Of a DNA stretch of 64,000 bases, positions 43,871 to 56,998 are shown piece after piece (position 1 is the stretch's first letter; each line of letters begins with the position of its first letter). The notes under the pieces were generated by a model, which saw only the letters and a list, made by a program, of their open reading frames with translations, did not search any database and had not been told where the DNA came from. The translations under genes were made by a program, and so were the position numbers. The DNA is taken from contig CM065684.1 in the NCBI GenBank assembly GCA_017654935.2, positions 59,723,678 to 59,787,677 of the forward strand. Direction: 5' to 3'. This stretch comes from Phymorhynchus buccinoides (Eukaryota > Mollusca > Gastropoda > Neogastropoda > Raphitomidae).

Positions 43871-44014
43871 CTTAATTGCATGAAGTTCTACTAAAGCTTA
43901 AGTGGGAAACTAAACGTTGTTACTTTCTAAATTAAGTAAACCGGTTTACTTAATTTAGAAAGTAATAACGTTTAGTTTCCCACTTAAGCTTTAGTAGAAC
44001 TTCATAAAATTAAG
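43871..44014. mobile_element. 144-bp palindromic element, copy 2
   Basis: Near-perfect palindrome centred on AAACCGGTTT at about 43942, able to form a cruciform. Confidence 0.87.
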
Positions 44015-44134
44015 CACAGAACGCCAGGAAAATTAGTTATCTACAACAGCTACGCTTACAACATCATCAACAAAAACAACAATAGTAACAACAATAATAG
44101 CAGCTGAAAATCTAAAATGTGCACAAAGTTTTAA

Positions 44135-44702
44135 AGGGGCACCGTGATGGATGAGTTTTTTGTAAGAAACACGTCGAGATCACCAGAAAAAACACCCTTT
44201 ACAGAGATCGCAACACTCACTTTGCTCTGGTTTCCTATAAATCAAACAGTCAAATCGGCGATTCCTCCTTGGCGGAGGTGCTGGAAGTCAAATTATTTCA
44301 CGGGAAAGAGAAGAGCGTTTGCCGTCTCTTTTTGAATGGCCGCCTGAATTTAGACTAAATCGTTTGCACGAAAATTTCGCAATGCAAGCCTTTTTATTTT
44401 ATTTTATTTTTAAATTTTATACAGTTTACCTAAAGGAGTTTCGCTCACAACAAAGGAAATAGCTCCTTTTTTTTTTTTACTGCACTACAAAAAAAGAAAA
44501 AGCTTCAACCACAATGGGATTGGCCTCTACCCACCCCATCGAAAATGGCTTCTCTCTCTGGCATCTCCGCCAAGGAGGAATCGCCGTTTTTGACGGTTTG
44601 ATTTCTAGGAAACCAGAGCAATGTGAGTGTTTCGGTCCTTGAATTGGCTGTCTTTCTGGTGATCTCGACTTGTTTCTTGCAAAATCTCATCCGTCAGGGT
44701 CC
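44135..44702. mobile_element. Foldback element H, complete second copy
   Basis: Left end AGGGGCACCGTGATGGATGA, right end CTCATCCGTCAGGGT. This shows what lies across the copy-1 contig break at 25405. Confidence 0.75.
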
Positions 44703-44960
44703 ATCTTTAACCCAATTCAAGAACCTCATTGATATTACAATCTTAAACTGCATCGATTGCAAAACCAAACAAGCAGATTGTCTTAAAAGATATCATATTT
44801 TAGTTACTAAAAAGCCTCTTGAAATTTGTCAATAATGTGACGAGCTTACAATGCCTAGAATGTTAAAGAAAAAGAAAAGACGCAAAGCCTTGAAATCTTA
44901 TAAATCCTGACCTGACCTGACCTGACCTGACCTGACCTGACCTGACCTGACCTGACCCAG
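44703..44960. repeat. AT-rich segment ending in (TGACC)n
   Basis: The sequence up to 44905 has no recognised gene. It ends in about ten CCTGA units at 44907-44955, mirrored in copy 3 at about 45813-45860. Such a short tandem tail can mark the 3' end of a retroposon, but no body could be identified. Confidence 0.5.
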
Positions 44961-45053
44961 TGAATGACCCAGGGAAACAAAGTTATCGTCAAAGCATTTC
45001 ACAGCTTGGTGTCAAAGTAGGTCTTCACGGCAAAGTACGGTTTAGAAAAGTAG

Positions 45054-45393
45054 CCTAAAAGCCGCCTCACACTATCCAACCTTTTTAGTTGGAATAAAAT
45101 TCACTTGTGAACTCTATTCAAATAATTGTGGCCGTGTGCCGTTTACACTATCAGTAAGCCTTGACTGTATTCCCAGAACTGTCTGGGTGAGTTGGAATAT
45201 GGATCCTAGATTACACTGAATGTAGTGTCCATGGTTGGAAGTAAAATGGTGCAATCGCCAATTCTTTCCGACCTGGTTGGAAGGGTTTAATCCGACCAAC
45301 ATTTCTACTCGCTCTGTCAAAAGAAAGGAAAACTGTGGAAAAGACACAAAGATATTTCATCCGACGTTTGGTTGGATAGTGTGAGGCGACTTT
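45054..45393. mobile_element. TIR element at the turn of the inverted repeat
   Basis: Begins AAAGCCGCCTCACACTATCC and ends GGATAGTGTGAGGCGACTTT, giving 20-24-bp inverted termini and about 340 bp in total. Its left half is mirrored in copy 3 (45508-45716), while its right half lies in the unpaired loop. Confidence 0.65.
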
Positions 45394-45507
45394 AATCAAT
45401 ACCTGTTTCTTTCTTTTTCTTTCAAGAAAGCTGCACGAATTAAATATGTTGTCACATAATGATATAGCCATGCTTAATTTCTTCCCGTAAGAGTGGGATA
45501 ATGAAAG
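45266..45507. other. Unpaired loop between the inverted copies
   Basis: The left arm stops matching after GCAATCGCCAATTCT at 45265 and the right arm begins with AAGAATTGGCGATTGC at about 45508. The roughly 240 bp between appear only once in the window. Confidence 0.8.
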
Positions 45508-48107
45508 AAGAATTGGCGATTGCCACCATTTACCTTCCAACCATGGACACTACATTCTAGTGTAATCTAGGATCCTATATTCCAACTCACCAGACAGTCT
45601 GCGGAATCAGTCAGCCTTAATGATCGTGTAAACGGCACACGTCACAATTATGTGAATAGAGTTCACAAGTGAATTTTCTCCAACTAAAAAGTCTTTGGAT
45701 AGTGTGAGGCGGCTTTAGGCTACTTTCTAACCGTACTTTGCCGTGAAGACCTACTTTGACACCAAGTGTGAAAGTTGCTTTGACGAAACTTGTTTCCCGG
45801 CATTCACTGGGTCAGGTCAGGTCAGGTAGGTCAGGTCAGGTCAGGTCAGGTCAGGTCAGGATTTATAAGATTTCAAGGCTTTGGGTCTTTCTTTTTCTTT
45901 AAACATTATAGCATTGTAAGCTCGTTCACATTATTGGAAAATTCAAGAGGCTTCTTAGTAACTAAAATATTGATATCTTTAGACTAATTCTGCGTGTTTG
46001 GTTTTGCAATTCGAGGCAGTTTAGATTGTAATTATCAATGAGGTTCTTGAATTGGGGTAAAGATGGACCCTTGACGATGAGATTTTTGCAAGAAACATCA
46101 TGCGAGACACCAGAAAGAAGCAATTCAAGGACCGAACACTCACATTGCTCTGGTTGTCCTAGAAATCAAATCCGTCAAAACGGCGATTCCTCCTTGGCGG
46201 ACGATGCTCAGAGATAGAAGCCATTTCGATGGGGTGGTAGAGGCACTCCCAGTGTGGTTGAAATGCTTCTTTCTTTCTTTTTTCTGTGATGTGCAGTAAA
46301 AAAAAAAAGGAGCTATTCCTTTTTGTGTGCGAAACTCCTTTTATAAATTGCATACAAAATTTAAAATACTATAAATAAAAAGGCTGCATTGCGAAATTTT
46401 CGGTGCAAACGATTGGTCTAAATTCAGGCGGCCATTAGAAAAGAGACGCACCAGCCTTATCTTTCAGTGAACTAATTTGACTTCCAGCACCTCCTGCCAA
46501 GGAGGAATCGCGATTTGCGATGTTTGATTTATAGGAAACAGAGCACAGAGTGAGTGTGCGATCTATGTAAAGGGTGGTTTTCTGGTGAATCTCGAAGTGT
46601 TTCTTACAAAAACTCATCCATCACGGTTGCCCCTTTAAAACCTTTGTGCACATTTTAGATTTTCAATGCTCTTTATTGTTGTTATCTATTGTTAGTTTTT
46701 GTTGTATGATGCTTGTAAGCGTAGCTGTATGAGATAAACTAATTCCTGCGTTCTGGGCTTAATTTTATGAAGTTTCTACAAGCTCTAAGTGGGAAACTAA
46801 ACCTTATATGCTTTCCTAAATTAGTAAAACTCGAGTTACTTAATTTAGAAAGTAACAACGTTTAGTTTCCCACTTAAGCTTTAGTTAGATCATGCAATTC
46901 AGGGTGGTGAGGTGGGGTGGGTGTGGAGGGAGGGTGTAATTGAGAATGTGGAAGAGCTAGATGAATGCAGAAATAGCCTACACGAAATGCACAAAATCAC
47001 ACACAAGCATACGCACGCAATGCACGAACACAAACACACACATGCGTGCACACACACACACACCCACCACACACACACACACACACACAAAACACACACA
47101 CACACACACACAAAGCACAAATGCACACACCACGAGCACGGTTGCAACAAAAAGGCACAGTTCAGAATGTTAATTATGCCATGATTAAAAAACCACCCAG
47201 CAAGCCGAAACTAAACCCCGATGAGCACTTCTCACAGAAAGGCTAACCAACAACCAAACTTGCCAGCTTACTTTGCTTAGACAGTCATCCCAAGACACGC
47301 AAGCAGGTCTTTTACCTTCGTTCTCTTCGTTGTTTTTAAAACCACCATTGTAAACCAGCGTTTGAGACCACAACCATCTTGGATCCCTGGGCTGAGTTTG
47401 AAATTCCTTCTTGTGATTTGTGAAAGACGAGAAGCCAGCAACGATGTCCACCTTCGGTGATCCTCTCTCATTTACTTTTTTCGGTAATTGGAGAAAAGAA
47501 GATCGCAGTCTTATTTCTTCTTTTGCGTTCCCATGCCATATGGCCATAATTGGTAAGGTATGTATGTGTCCAGGTTTTTGGTTTTTCACTGGTCTCCCCG
47601 CTGCATACAGTCGGCACATTCCGACTTCGGAGAAGGTGAAAGGAGAAAATTATTTGGAAGACTTTTTGGGGGGAAAAAGGGTAAAGGTCAAGATTGCCCA
47701 CGAAGATACATGGCAGAAAAGCATTAGTAGGACATAGTCAGAGTCAATGAGAGTGGCATATTAGAGTGAAGTTACAAGCACAACACATTCCCGGAAGGTG
47801 GGGAAACTATTTTGTACGAAAGACCCCCCAGTATCCCCAAGGGGATAGACTCTCTTGGCTGGTGTAAATGTGGACGGAGTCATATGATTAGTAGTAGTCG
47901 TAGTCAGTAGTATAGTAGTAGTAGTAGTAGTAGTGGTAGGTAGTGGTAGTAGGCTAGTCTTGCATCTGCCATTTGCATTGTGGTACGTCGGCAGGAACCA
48001 ATTCTGGCATATACACCGACGGAAGACTTCGGGGACAGCACTAAAAACAATATATAATAAAAATATGAAGAATAAAAAAATATAAATAAATAATTTGAAA
48101 AAAAAAG

Positions 48108-48250
48108 TTAATGACTTGCTGGTTGAGACGAGAGGCGATTCTTGAAAGCCTCAATCGTCTCAGATGTCACTATTTCTTCACTGAGGCTGTTCCATTCTCT
48201 AACAGTTTCGCGGGACTATAGCTGTTTCTTATGGAACTTTCAGTGAAGTA
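48108..48250 (-). pseudogene. LINE ORF2 extreme C-terminus, copy 3
   Basis: Inverted counterpart of 42544-42681, with small insertions (for example GGACTATAGCTG in place of GGACTAAGCTG) that break the frame. Confidence 0.75.
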
Positions 48251-49556
48251 TTAGTAGTAGTAGTAGTAGTTGTAGTCGTAGTGGTCGTGGTAGTAGTTAG
48301 TAGTAGTAGTAGTAGTAGTAGTAAGTAGTTGCTATTGCTGTTGTGTTGTTGTTGTTGCCGTTGTGATGTACAATAATACAAATAATGATTTCCTTTTACT
48401 CCCCTGCTCTTCGGCTCCTCTCATAACCGAAGTTCCTTCCATTAAACAAAAGTCGCTGCATTCACGTTGTTTATTATTTTTTTTTCTTCTTTTCGCCCAG
48501 TAATGGATCTCCGTACACGTAAACATTTTTCACTCTTCCTCCCATGGCAACACAGAAAAATGATAGTCCAGTCTATAACTATCACTTTGCACAATCACAG
48601 TGTAGGGCCATGGTTGTGCGCGCGTGCAAGTGGTGGGCGGAAATGAAATGGGATCTTGCGCGTGCGTGCATTACGAACGCGAATGGCAGTGGTTGTGTGT
48701 GTGAATGCCCATTGATTTATTACGGCGCGTGGGGTATGGGGTGTGTGTGCTGGTGTGTGCTGTGTTGTGGTGTGTGTGTGTGTGTGGTGTGCGTGCGTTG
48801 TTTGCGCGCTGTGTGCCGTGCGCGTGCGTGCGGTGTGCGTGGTGTTGTGACTGTGTGTTTCTCTATTAGTGTGTGTGTTTGCGCAACAACGTAACTCATG
48901 AACTTTCATTTCCCTTGCAATTTTGTTTCTTTTATTAAAATATTGTAATATTGTTTCAAATTTTTGTGGTTATGAACAGGGCTTTGTTTAAATAATATTA
49001 TTTTATGTATATTTGATTTGATTGTAGTGAGTCTTATGATTGTGTAGAATGACTTATTTGTGTTTTATTGTCTATGTAAAGCGCTTTCAGCTCCCTGCAA
49101 AGGGAGTAAAGCGCTATATAAATGTTCAGTATTATTATTATGATTATGATGCTGAAAGAGTGAAAAATAGTCACGTGTACAGAGACCTTAAGGGAGATAA
49201 CTTGATGACAGACAAAATCAAAGCGGTGTGGCCTTTTACCATCATCAGATTATCTTCTGTTACGGGCGAAAAAATTTGGATTTTGCGCACTTCAGTAGGC
49301 CAGGAAACATTTCGATTCATATTAATCATTCCCAAGTTAATATTCATAGTGCTAGCGCCTGGTCTATTTCGAATGAGATAACTTATGTGTACGCAAAAAC
49401 CGGTGATTGTAAATTCCAGCGTGCACAGCACTGAATCAGTCTATCTATCCTGTGTGTGTTGTTATTGTTTTTTTAATATTATTTAAAATGACACTATTGT
49501 ACTTGTTTTTAACATTCAAACATCACAAAACATATTCTTATTCTATTCTCTTACAG

Positions 49557-51185
49557 GAACCTGCGACCGAAGCGTCCATGCATGAAACAGATTCGTCCAA
49601 TGCAACGACAGCTTTCATCCCCGATCTCTTATCCATCGACGAAGCAACGGGCGCTGCGATTGGTGGAGGAGCTGTGCTAATTTTAGCGCTAGCGGCCATC
49701 ATTGTTACAGTCTGCCTCAAACTGTGTCACCGCCGACGTCGTCGCCGCTACTCTTTTTCCCACCGCAGTCCGACACGGCAGCAATACGGCGACGAAGAAC
49801 GCGGCGTCAGTTCGCAAATCGTGGACATGGAACAGTTCAAAGTCTTCGATATCTTTTCCGACAGTGACGAAACAGACTCTTCGATCATTTCGAACATTCC
49901 GGAATTGGAGGGAAGCAGCGGGGTGTTTAGGAAAAGTCTGGAAGATTCCAGTGACGGCGATAGTTTTTATGACGGGGTGTACAGTGCTAGGGAGGCTGAA
50001 TGTGCCAGAACTATTGAGCTTGGATCTGTGTACCATTATAGTGATGACGAGCAAACTGACGATGTGGTGAGGATGGAGGAGGAAGAAGAAGAGATGCACT
50101 GCAGAATGTCTTTGATGCGTGGCGTGGACCGTCTTGAAGTGATCCTAGAAGAAGAAGAAGAAGAAGGAGTAGACGGGGAAGTTGAAGAAGAACGAGGAGA
50201 AGGAGGGTCTTTCAGCAGGGACACCACAGGAAGTGCAAACTACACAGACATTGAATACTACAGGGACAGTGCACGCCCGACGGAGAACGTTGCACACGAC
50301 ACTCATAGCTTTGCACACGGCATTCAGAACTTTGCACACGGCACCACAAACGAAACAGACGACGACGACGTCAGCTCGTTTCAATCCTGTAGCGATGGAG
50401 GAACTTCCGAGAGCGTCTTCGACATGGCTTTCCGCAGAACTACCACCCCGACCACCGCCTCCATCGCCAGCTCAGAATACAACACGTGCACGGAAAACGA
50501 AAACCCCAGTATGCTGCTCAACACGGCATTCCATCACGTGAGTGATCTAAACAACGAAAGTGCCAACTCCAAAAGTAGGCCTAAAACTGACTGGTCTTCA
50601 AGTTCGGGAAAGCTCAACGAAGTTTCTCCCTATCCTGCTCGTAAGAAAAACAACGAAAGTGCCAACTCTAAGAATAAAACCGACTCGTTTTCAAGTTCGA
50701 GAATGCTCAACGAAGATTCTCCCTATCCTGGTCGTAAGAAAACCGCATCAAAAAGTCTTCCATCTCCAGAAGAAATGGCCAGGGGATGTGAGCATCGTGC
50801 GTTTCGTCGTTGCAATGGCGGCGGGGATAACGGCAGCAACAGCAGTAGTAGCAGCCTTGAGTTTTCTAGTCAGGGGAGATCGGGTGAGGACAGTGGAAAC
50901 TCTGGTACCAGTGCTGAAATCAGCAGCGGGTGTTTTGACCTGAGTTATGTAACCTACCATACCCTGCCTGTTACCAGCGCAGATGAGAGCAGTCTCCAAG
51001 TGCTCTACGCTTGTTTCGATCCTAGTTTGCGTGTGGATTCTTCTGTCTCCACTGTCGTATCCGGACTGAAATCGCCTAAACGTGACAGATCCAACTCGCC
51101 TAAATTGCCCAGGCTTACCTTGCCTAAACGCTCATATTCGGCAATGTCATTGTCACGGTTCTGTGATTCGCCTACCAATGGCTAG
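49557..51185 (+). CDS. Unassigned single-pass membrane protein, last exon, copy 3
   Basis: The acceptor is TCTCTTACAG|GAACCT at 49556/49557. The 542 residues equal the copy-2 protein except at the end: one extra A at about 51177 (CCTACCAATGGCTAG) changes the last residues from TMARTE to TNG with a TAG stop. The membrane helix, hexa-Arg, short Glu run and NNESANSK repeats are all present. A single difference in 1.6 kb, in a flank otherwise full of indels, suggests a reverse-complement copy of copy 2 and not an independent gene. Confidence 0.6.
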   Translation, partial: EPATEASMHETDSSNATTAFIPDLLSIDEATGAAIGGGAVLILALAAIIVTVCLKLCHRRRRRRYSFSHRSPTRQQYGDEERGVSSQIVDMEQFKVFDIFSDSDETDSSIISNIPELEGSSGVFRKSLEDSSDGDSFYDGVYSAREAECARTIELGSVYHYSDDEQTDDVVRMEEEEEEMHCRMSLMRGVDRLEVILEEEEEEGVDGEVEEERGEGGSFSRDTTGSANYTDIEYYRDSARPTENVAHDTHSFAHGIQNFAHGTTNETDDDDVSSFQSCSDGGTSESVFDMAFRRTTTPTTASIASSEYNTCTENENPSMLLNTAFHHVSDLNNESANSKSRPKTDWSSSSGKLNEVSPYPARKKNNESANSKNKTDSFSSSRMLNEDSPYPGRKKTASKSLPSPEEMARGCEHRAFRRCNGGGDNGSNSSSSSLEFSSQGRSGEDSGNSGTSAEISSGCFDLSYVTYHTLPVTSADESSLQVLYACFDPSLRVDSSVSTVVSGLKSPKRDRSNSPKLPRLTLPKRSYSAMSLSRFCDSPTNG

Positions 51186-52049
51186 GACAGAATGATGTGT
51201 GCGCTTGTGTGTGTGTGGTGTGTGTGTGTTGTTCATAATAAGGTTAGTTTATGCTTGTGCGTGTGTGTGGGTGAGCGCTGCAGGTATTATTGTTGTTTAT
51301 TAGCGGGTTCTGTGATTTGTTCTAATGTTATAAATCATAACATTATGGCCTGTAGCGATAAGCTGTTGTTTATTTTGGTTTCAAATGATTATTATATTTG
51401 TTCCAAAATGTGAAAAACAATGAAGAATTTACTTTCCTTATCATCTTGTCATGATGGGAGGTTATTAATTTTAGATATGTTTATTTGCTCACTTGTTATA
51501 GAGCAGCTGCTTTTGCATGATTGACAAACACACCTGTGTTGCACACGCAATTTGGCAACCATGGCTTTTATTGTTTTTTTAATTAATTTGTTTAATACTT
51601 TTAATAACGTATAGGTATATATTTAACTAAATATGCATATACTGCGCGTCCTCCGACTGTATGAATGTAACATTACTGTTTTATGCTAAATTCGTTTTAC
51701 AGTTAAGGTTATAATATATAACGAATAATATATAGCTAATTATGCATACACGGCGTGTGTGTGCACCGGGCGTGAACGTCCTGTGACTCTATTGATGTAA
51801 CATAGCTATGTTTTGTGTACAATGATTCGTTTTACAGTTAAGGCGTCAATTTTAACTGTATGATACTATTGCAGAACTCGATCTTAGACGATGTTTACCA
51901 TTTTACTTGCAAATTAACAACCAAGCGGGGAAAACAACTGAAGCTGATAAAGTGGGGTGAGTGTTGTTGTGTGTGTGTTTGTTTTTTGTGTGTGTGTGGT
52001 GTGAGACAGGAGAAGTTGAGGGAGAGAGCAGTGGTGGGGAGAGAGATTC

Positions 52050-52120
52050 TAAGAGAGAGAGGACGAGAACGGGAAGAGATGAGAGAGAGGAAGAGAGAGA
52101 GAGAGAGAGAGAGAGACAAG
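52050..52120 (+). repeat. (GA)n degraded
   Basis: Interrupted GA tract, the mirror of the CT run at 38781-38860 but with many errors. Confidence 0.7.
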
Positions 52121-53099
52121 AGGAGGGGGTATACTTTGGATGCATGGCATGGCATTTGTAAGGATCACAACAATTTTACTTTTTAATTTGAGATCTTTGC
52201 AACAGATTCCATGGCAGACATTTGTACGAAGAATCAAGGATTGCGTTTTAGGATTGTTTTTAGTAAAATTTGGAATGTTTGAAAAACAATTTGTTACAAA
52301 ACTGTTCCTTACTGAACGATTCACATCAGGCAGTCGCCTATATCCGTGATGTGTCGGAAATCGCATAATTTGTGCTGTGCTACATTTAAAATGTTGCATA
52401 CAGGCCCTACAAATGTTCAACTTGTGTTAACGCATTTGTTTATGTGCTGTTTTATTGGATTTTATAAACGTTTTACATCAGACATATACGTGAGTGGAGT
52501 TTATTGTCAGAATGTTGAAAAATGGACCGTGGGTGTGAATATTATGTGTTTTATGCGCACGCGCGCTGCCGAAGCTTCTTTTAATACCACGATAGAGTTT
52601 AAATGATCAATGTTTGTAAGCTTTCTTCTCTCTTGGCATATTCACACAGGTTTTTTTCAGACTGACAAAAACATACATGCGACTTTGTTGTCAACACACA
52701 CAAAATCAACAAAACGTTTATTTAACACACCCAAATGCATCACAGCTTTGGTTAACCTTTCACATGCTTGGAATAAACATCACAAAAGCGTCTTTAGCAC
52801 ATCACAGAAGAACGATAAACACTACAATGAACTTTACTAATCACCAATAATCGCTGATAATTAATAACCAATAGTCAAGCGCAAAACGGGTGTCTGGAAA
52901 AACAGCTAAGCTTGACTAACTCTCCTACCAAGGATCAACAGTTCCCCCCCCCCCTATCAAGGTCAGTGTTCGTTGTCCTGATCCAGCAGTCAGCAATGTT
53001 CTCCACATATTCATAATTGTCTTCAAACCTAAACAGAAACCAGTATGCACCAAAATGCTGAACAACTAGCATCACATTGAAACATTTGCATAAAAGAAA

Positions 53100-56000
53100 C
53101 AATCAGAAAAGGATAGCGTACTCACAGAACAGACAGGGACAGACAGACACCACACTAACACACAGGTCCTGTGCCAACACACATTGAGGCGGAAACAAAC
53201 AAGCCAAAAAATAATGTCACGTTTGAACATTATACAATCTTCTGAAAACTAAAAGCTGAACAAATTCAACCATAAGTGATAGACAATTATCCCGCTGAAA
53301 TCGCATGTGAGGAGAACTCACACGTCAATTGTAAAAACCTATGCTGTGTATTAATGGTCCTGCGTTAACATGCAACATTGCACTGTCTCAGGTTTATGCC
53401 AGATCAATTCAAAATAGGACATGCTTGGATGAAAGATGATGTTATTATAGGTTGGGGTGATTATGTGTGCTTTCGTGCGCTGTATGCGTGTGTGTGTGTG
53501 ACTGCATGTGAGTGTGCCATTTGTGTTGTGAGTGAGAGGTGTGTTTTTGGTACGGTGCCGCGCTTAGATAAGCGCGCGCGGCGACGGAGCCGTGTGTGTG
53601 TTTGTGTGGGTGTGGTGCGGGTACGTGCACGTGTGTGAGAGCATGTTGGTGCGTGTCTATCTGTATGCACGTCCTTTAATGTGTTCTTAAGTTCTTCGCC
53701 ATCTCACATACACACGCAATCCAAGAGTCAAGTCTTCGGAAAGAGAGACAATAAATCATAATTCAACACACTACCAAACAATAATGAAGCAAATCCACCA
53801 CAACGACGACAAGAATAGAGAGTTTTGAAAACGGTACTTAGCGAACTTTTGTCCTAAGAGCATTCATTCAGCCCCCAAAAATAGTTTCTTGCATTCAGCT
53901 TTGTACAAAAATCATGAAATCTTATACATAACAAAATAAATAAATCAACACCACAATCGGTTAGTTCAAAGAAGGCTTTGCTACATTTTAACTGGACGGT
54001 ATTTAAGCACGCCACGAGAAGAAACAAAACATATTTTCCGTGTTCATACACAGATCTACAAAGAATATTTTTGTATGGCTTAGTGATCCGTGACATTTGA
54101 CTTAGAAAAACAAACAACAATACTAAAAAATATATATGAACATCGATCATACAACTTTTCAAAATTCATGCTTGTGTCAACACTAAATTAAAGCCAGCTT
54201 GATATTAACGAGGTTATTGATATGTGACGAATGTAATGGAAAACGGGTCTTTACGACATAAAGTATTGCTTGATATGATGATATGTGATAAAAAAACTCT
54301 AATATTAGCGTCAAGATAAACAAACAATAATGCGTGATATGTGAGCGAAATAAAATGCAGTCGTTAAGACAAAATAACGGTTTTATGTTGAATATAGTGT
54401 CAAGAATCACGCCCATTCGTTACAATACCAATTTCATATAACCCTTCACCGCCGCCATATTTCAGCCTAAATAATGTACCACGTAAATTTAAATGGTAGA
54501 GAACAAAATCCTGCCGCAGTATGGGGATTATTCGTGACATGTATAAAAAAAAGGTCTATCCTTTACTTCCCAAACTAAGACAATAGGGTCTTTGGATTAA
54601 ATAGACCCATCTAGCCTTTTAGTGACATAGAGTGTGAAACTCACTGTGGTGCTAAAAGCTGACTCTTGGCGGTGAAATGGGGTAAAAGATTGTGATGGCA
54701 AAAAACCAAAGAACACAATAAGATTATTGCCATTTTTTAAGTGCGAAAATAATACAAACATGCGTCAGAACGTACATTGCTGAACAATGTCTTGATTTTC
54801 AATAATTAGGGTTCTTTTTTGGCATTTGCAGGATCGACCCATTATATTTAACATATGTCCCATGGTACCCGTACAACCATGGAAGGGCGTAAAACACAGT
54901 TTCATTCGAACACAGTCATGTTACTGCAAACTGTTTCACAGCACAAAATATGGCGTCTAGAGGGTTCAGTGTTTGAAACAAACAAAACGTTTCTTGTATT
55001 TTTAGCACACATGTGTGTTCTGAACAGAATTCTTTCCTTTTAATTTTGAACATTTTAATTCACCGTGGGGATACACGGGGGTGCGTCTTCGTATAAAAGT
55101 TCCCACACTTTATGGAAGTCTGTGATTGGAACTTCATTCCTAATCATCACTCTCTTTGACTCTGCCTTTTCCCCCTTGCTTATTCTGTCCATCTGCTATC
55201 TTTCTGACCTTACTGTCCAATTCTCCCGCCTTTGTCTAGAAATTCTCCTTACAAAATAAATTTTTCTCTTAGCCGAAGACGGACATGCCGGGCCTAACTA
55301 TTTCTTACTTAGGCGCCACAACAGGCAGAAGCGCACCGCGTCATAGACAGGAGAATGTCTGAGGGGATTGACGAAGACGAAGATGTTAATAAAGGTGCTC
55401 AAGAGTATAATGCACAATTTATTGAAAGAAACGTAAAAAAAAATCCTAGAAAAAAGCAAACAGCGGTCTTGCATCTTTTAAGACACCATCCTTCCTGCTC
55501 GCATTTAATCTTGGTCCCACGTCGCTGCTGAATACTGTATAAAAGATAAAACATCATACTAAATATCTATGGCTCAGTTTCACAACAACAAAGAAGATCA
55601 ATATGAGAAAAAAAATGTTGAGATAGGCAAATTAATTCATTCTACCCCATATATTAACGACAATTACTAAAACGAATTGACCTGCCCTAGGTTCCACTAA
55701 AGTTCATCAAATCTCTTTATAAATGAGGAATAATAGGGCCTGCCTACAAACATACGATTCGCTGTCCAAAGCGATGCGATTGTCACGATGGAGTCATGTT
55801 AGGGACCGTCATGTGATCTGGGTACTTGAGTACATAGAGCGAACGTAGTAGGAAAGTATTTTAAACATGGTCTAAACGATTTAGGACTAAAGCACTAAGC
55901 AATAAACAAAACGAAATGACAGGATCGGCTCTGAGGGCGGACCAAACCCCCGGTGCCCCTACCCAAGCAATGGAGACTGGAGCTTTAGATAGATTTAAGA

Positions 56001-56221
56001 GCGTACAACGCATTCTACTTAAAACTCCCACTCCTGAGGCGTGCTCAGGGGATTCAAGCACTGAGCAAAAACTGCTCTCGGTGCATCTCAACTGCGCCTA
56101 TTGTGACTACCCTATACCCAATTGCGCCTGTTCGATTTCTCCGTTGCATTCACGATTAGCGATGGTAAACTCCTTAGGATGAGGTGATTCGCACGAGATG
56201 CCTCGTCGTCATTTATGTGAG
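53100..56221. other. Copy 3 intergenic part, no intact gene
   Basis: Corresponds in reverse to about 34900-37800. It contains the family A copy at 55060-55390 and the damaged piggyBac-like MITE (termini AACCCTTCACCGCCG and TTGGCGGTGAAATGG). A divergent block at 53560-53600 (TTAGATAAGCGCGCGCGGCG) stands where copy 2 has its CG tract. Confidence 0.6.
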
Positions 56222-56728
56222 GACACCTGACGGATGAGTTTTGCCAGAAAACACATCGAGATCACCAGGATCGGAACACTCAACTTTGCTCTGGTCTAGA
56301 AATCACACGGTCAAAACGGTGATTTACTCCTTGGCGGAGTTGCCGGAGATGATAAAGCCATTTTTGGACAGGGTGGGTGGAGACACTCAGAGTGCTGAAG
56401 CTGGGTTCTTCTTGCGTAGTGCAGGTAACAAAAAAAAAGAGCTATTCTTCGTTGTGAGCAAAACTCATTCTCTTGTAAGGTAATAAAAAGGCTTGTATTG
56501 TTATGGACATTTCGTGATTGGTCTAAGGCGCCTAACGAGGCCATTAGAAAATTTTTCACTGAAATAATTTGACTCCAGCACCTCCGTCAGGAGGGAATCG
56601 CCGATTTGACTTATAGGAAACAGAGCAAAAGTGAGTGTTGCGATGTCTGTAAAGGGTGTTTCCTGAGTGATCTCAACGTGTTCTTTGCAAAAAAGCATCA
56701 GTCAGGTGACCTGTAAAAGAAAAAGCTA

Positions 56729-56998
56729 TCATCTCCTGAACTCGTCAGTCATGAACAAGTTCATGCACTGGGACGCTGTTGCACTCCTGCCCGTTTCTGC
56801 TGAAGCTGTGCTCAGGTCCAGGGCGCTCATCATCGACACCGAAGCGGAAGCATCCTTCCTCGCCCGAAGCAGCGTAGAGAGGGACCAGATGTTCCGACGT
56901 CACCTCCGCGTCCCAGAATGCCCATCAGGGCGACAAGTAAAACCCCAAGTAGAACAGGCAAGGAGAAGACGATAGTGCAAGAAATGAAACATGCCAAA
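56729..56998 (-). pseudogene. disp: Dispatched-family last exon, copy 3, frameshifted
   Basis: Reverse-complement match to 33991-34260: acceptor side GCCAAACTGAAAAGAG at 56993-57008, stop side CATCTCCTGAACTCGTCAGTCATG at 56730. Several indels and substitutions (for example GATAGTGCAAGAAATGAAAC where GATAGTGCAGAACATGAAAA is expected) destroy the frame. Sequencing or assembly error is more likely than true decay, because the damage is not confined to exons and the neighbouring 3 kb is clean. Confidence 0.7.

Larger units (their letters stand above)
25906..45265. repeat. Copy 2: direct duplicate of about 6212-25405
   Basis: From the first base after the gap the sequence is collinear with 6212 onward. 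Exons, MITEs, SINEs, minisatellites and the membrane-protein gene recur in the same order, with scattered substitutions and microsatellite length changes. Known differences: one extra 98-bp LINE unit near 28224-28904, about 21 extra bases near 28118, loss of the 160-bp block and of the 575-bp CT block. It lacks Dispatched exons 1-4 because contig B starts in the intron before exon 5. Confidence 0.95.
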
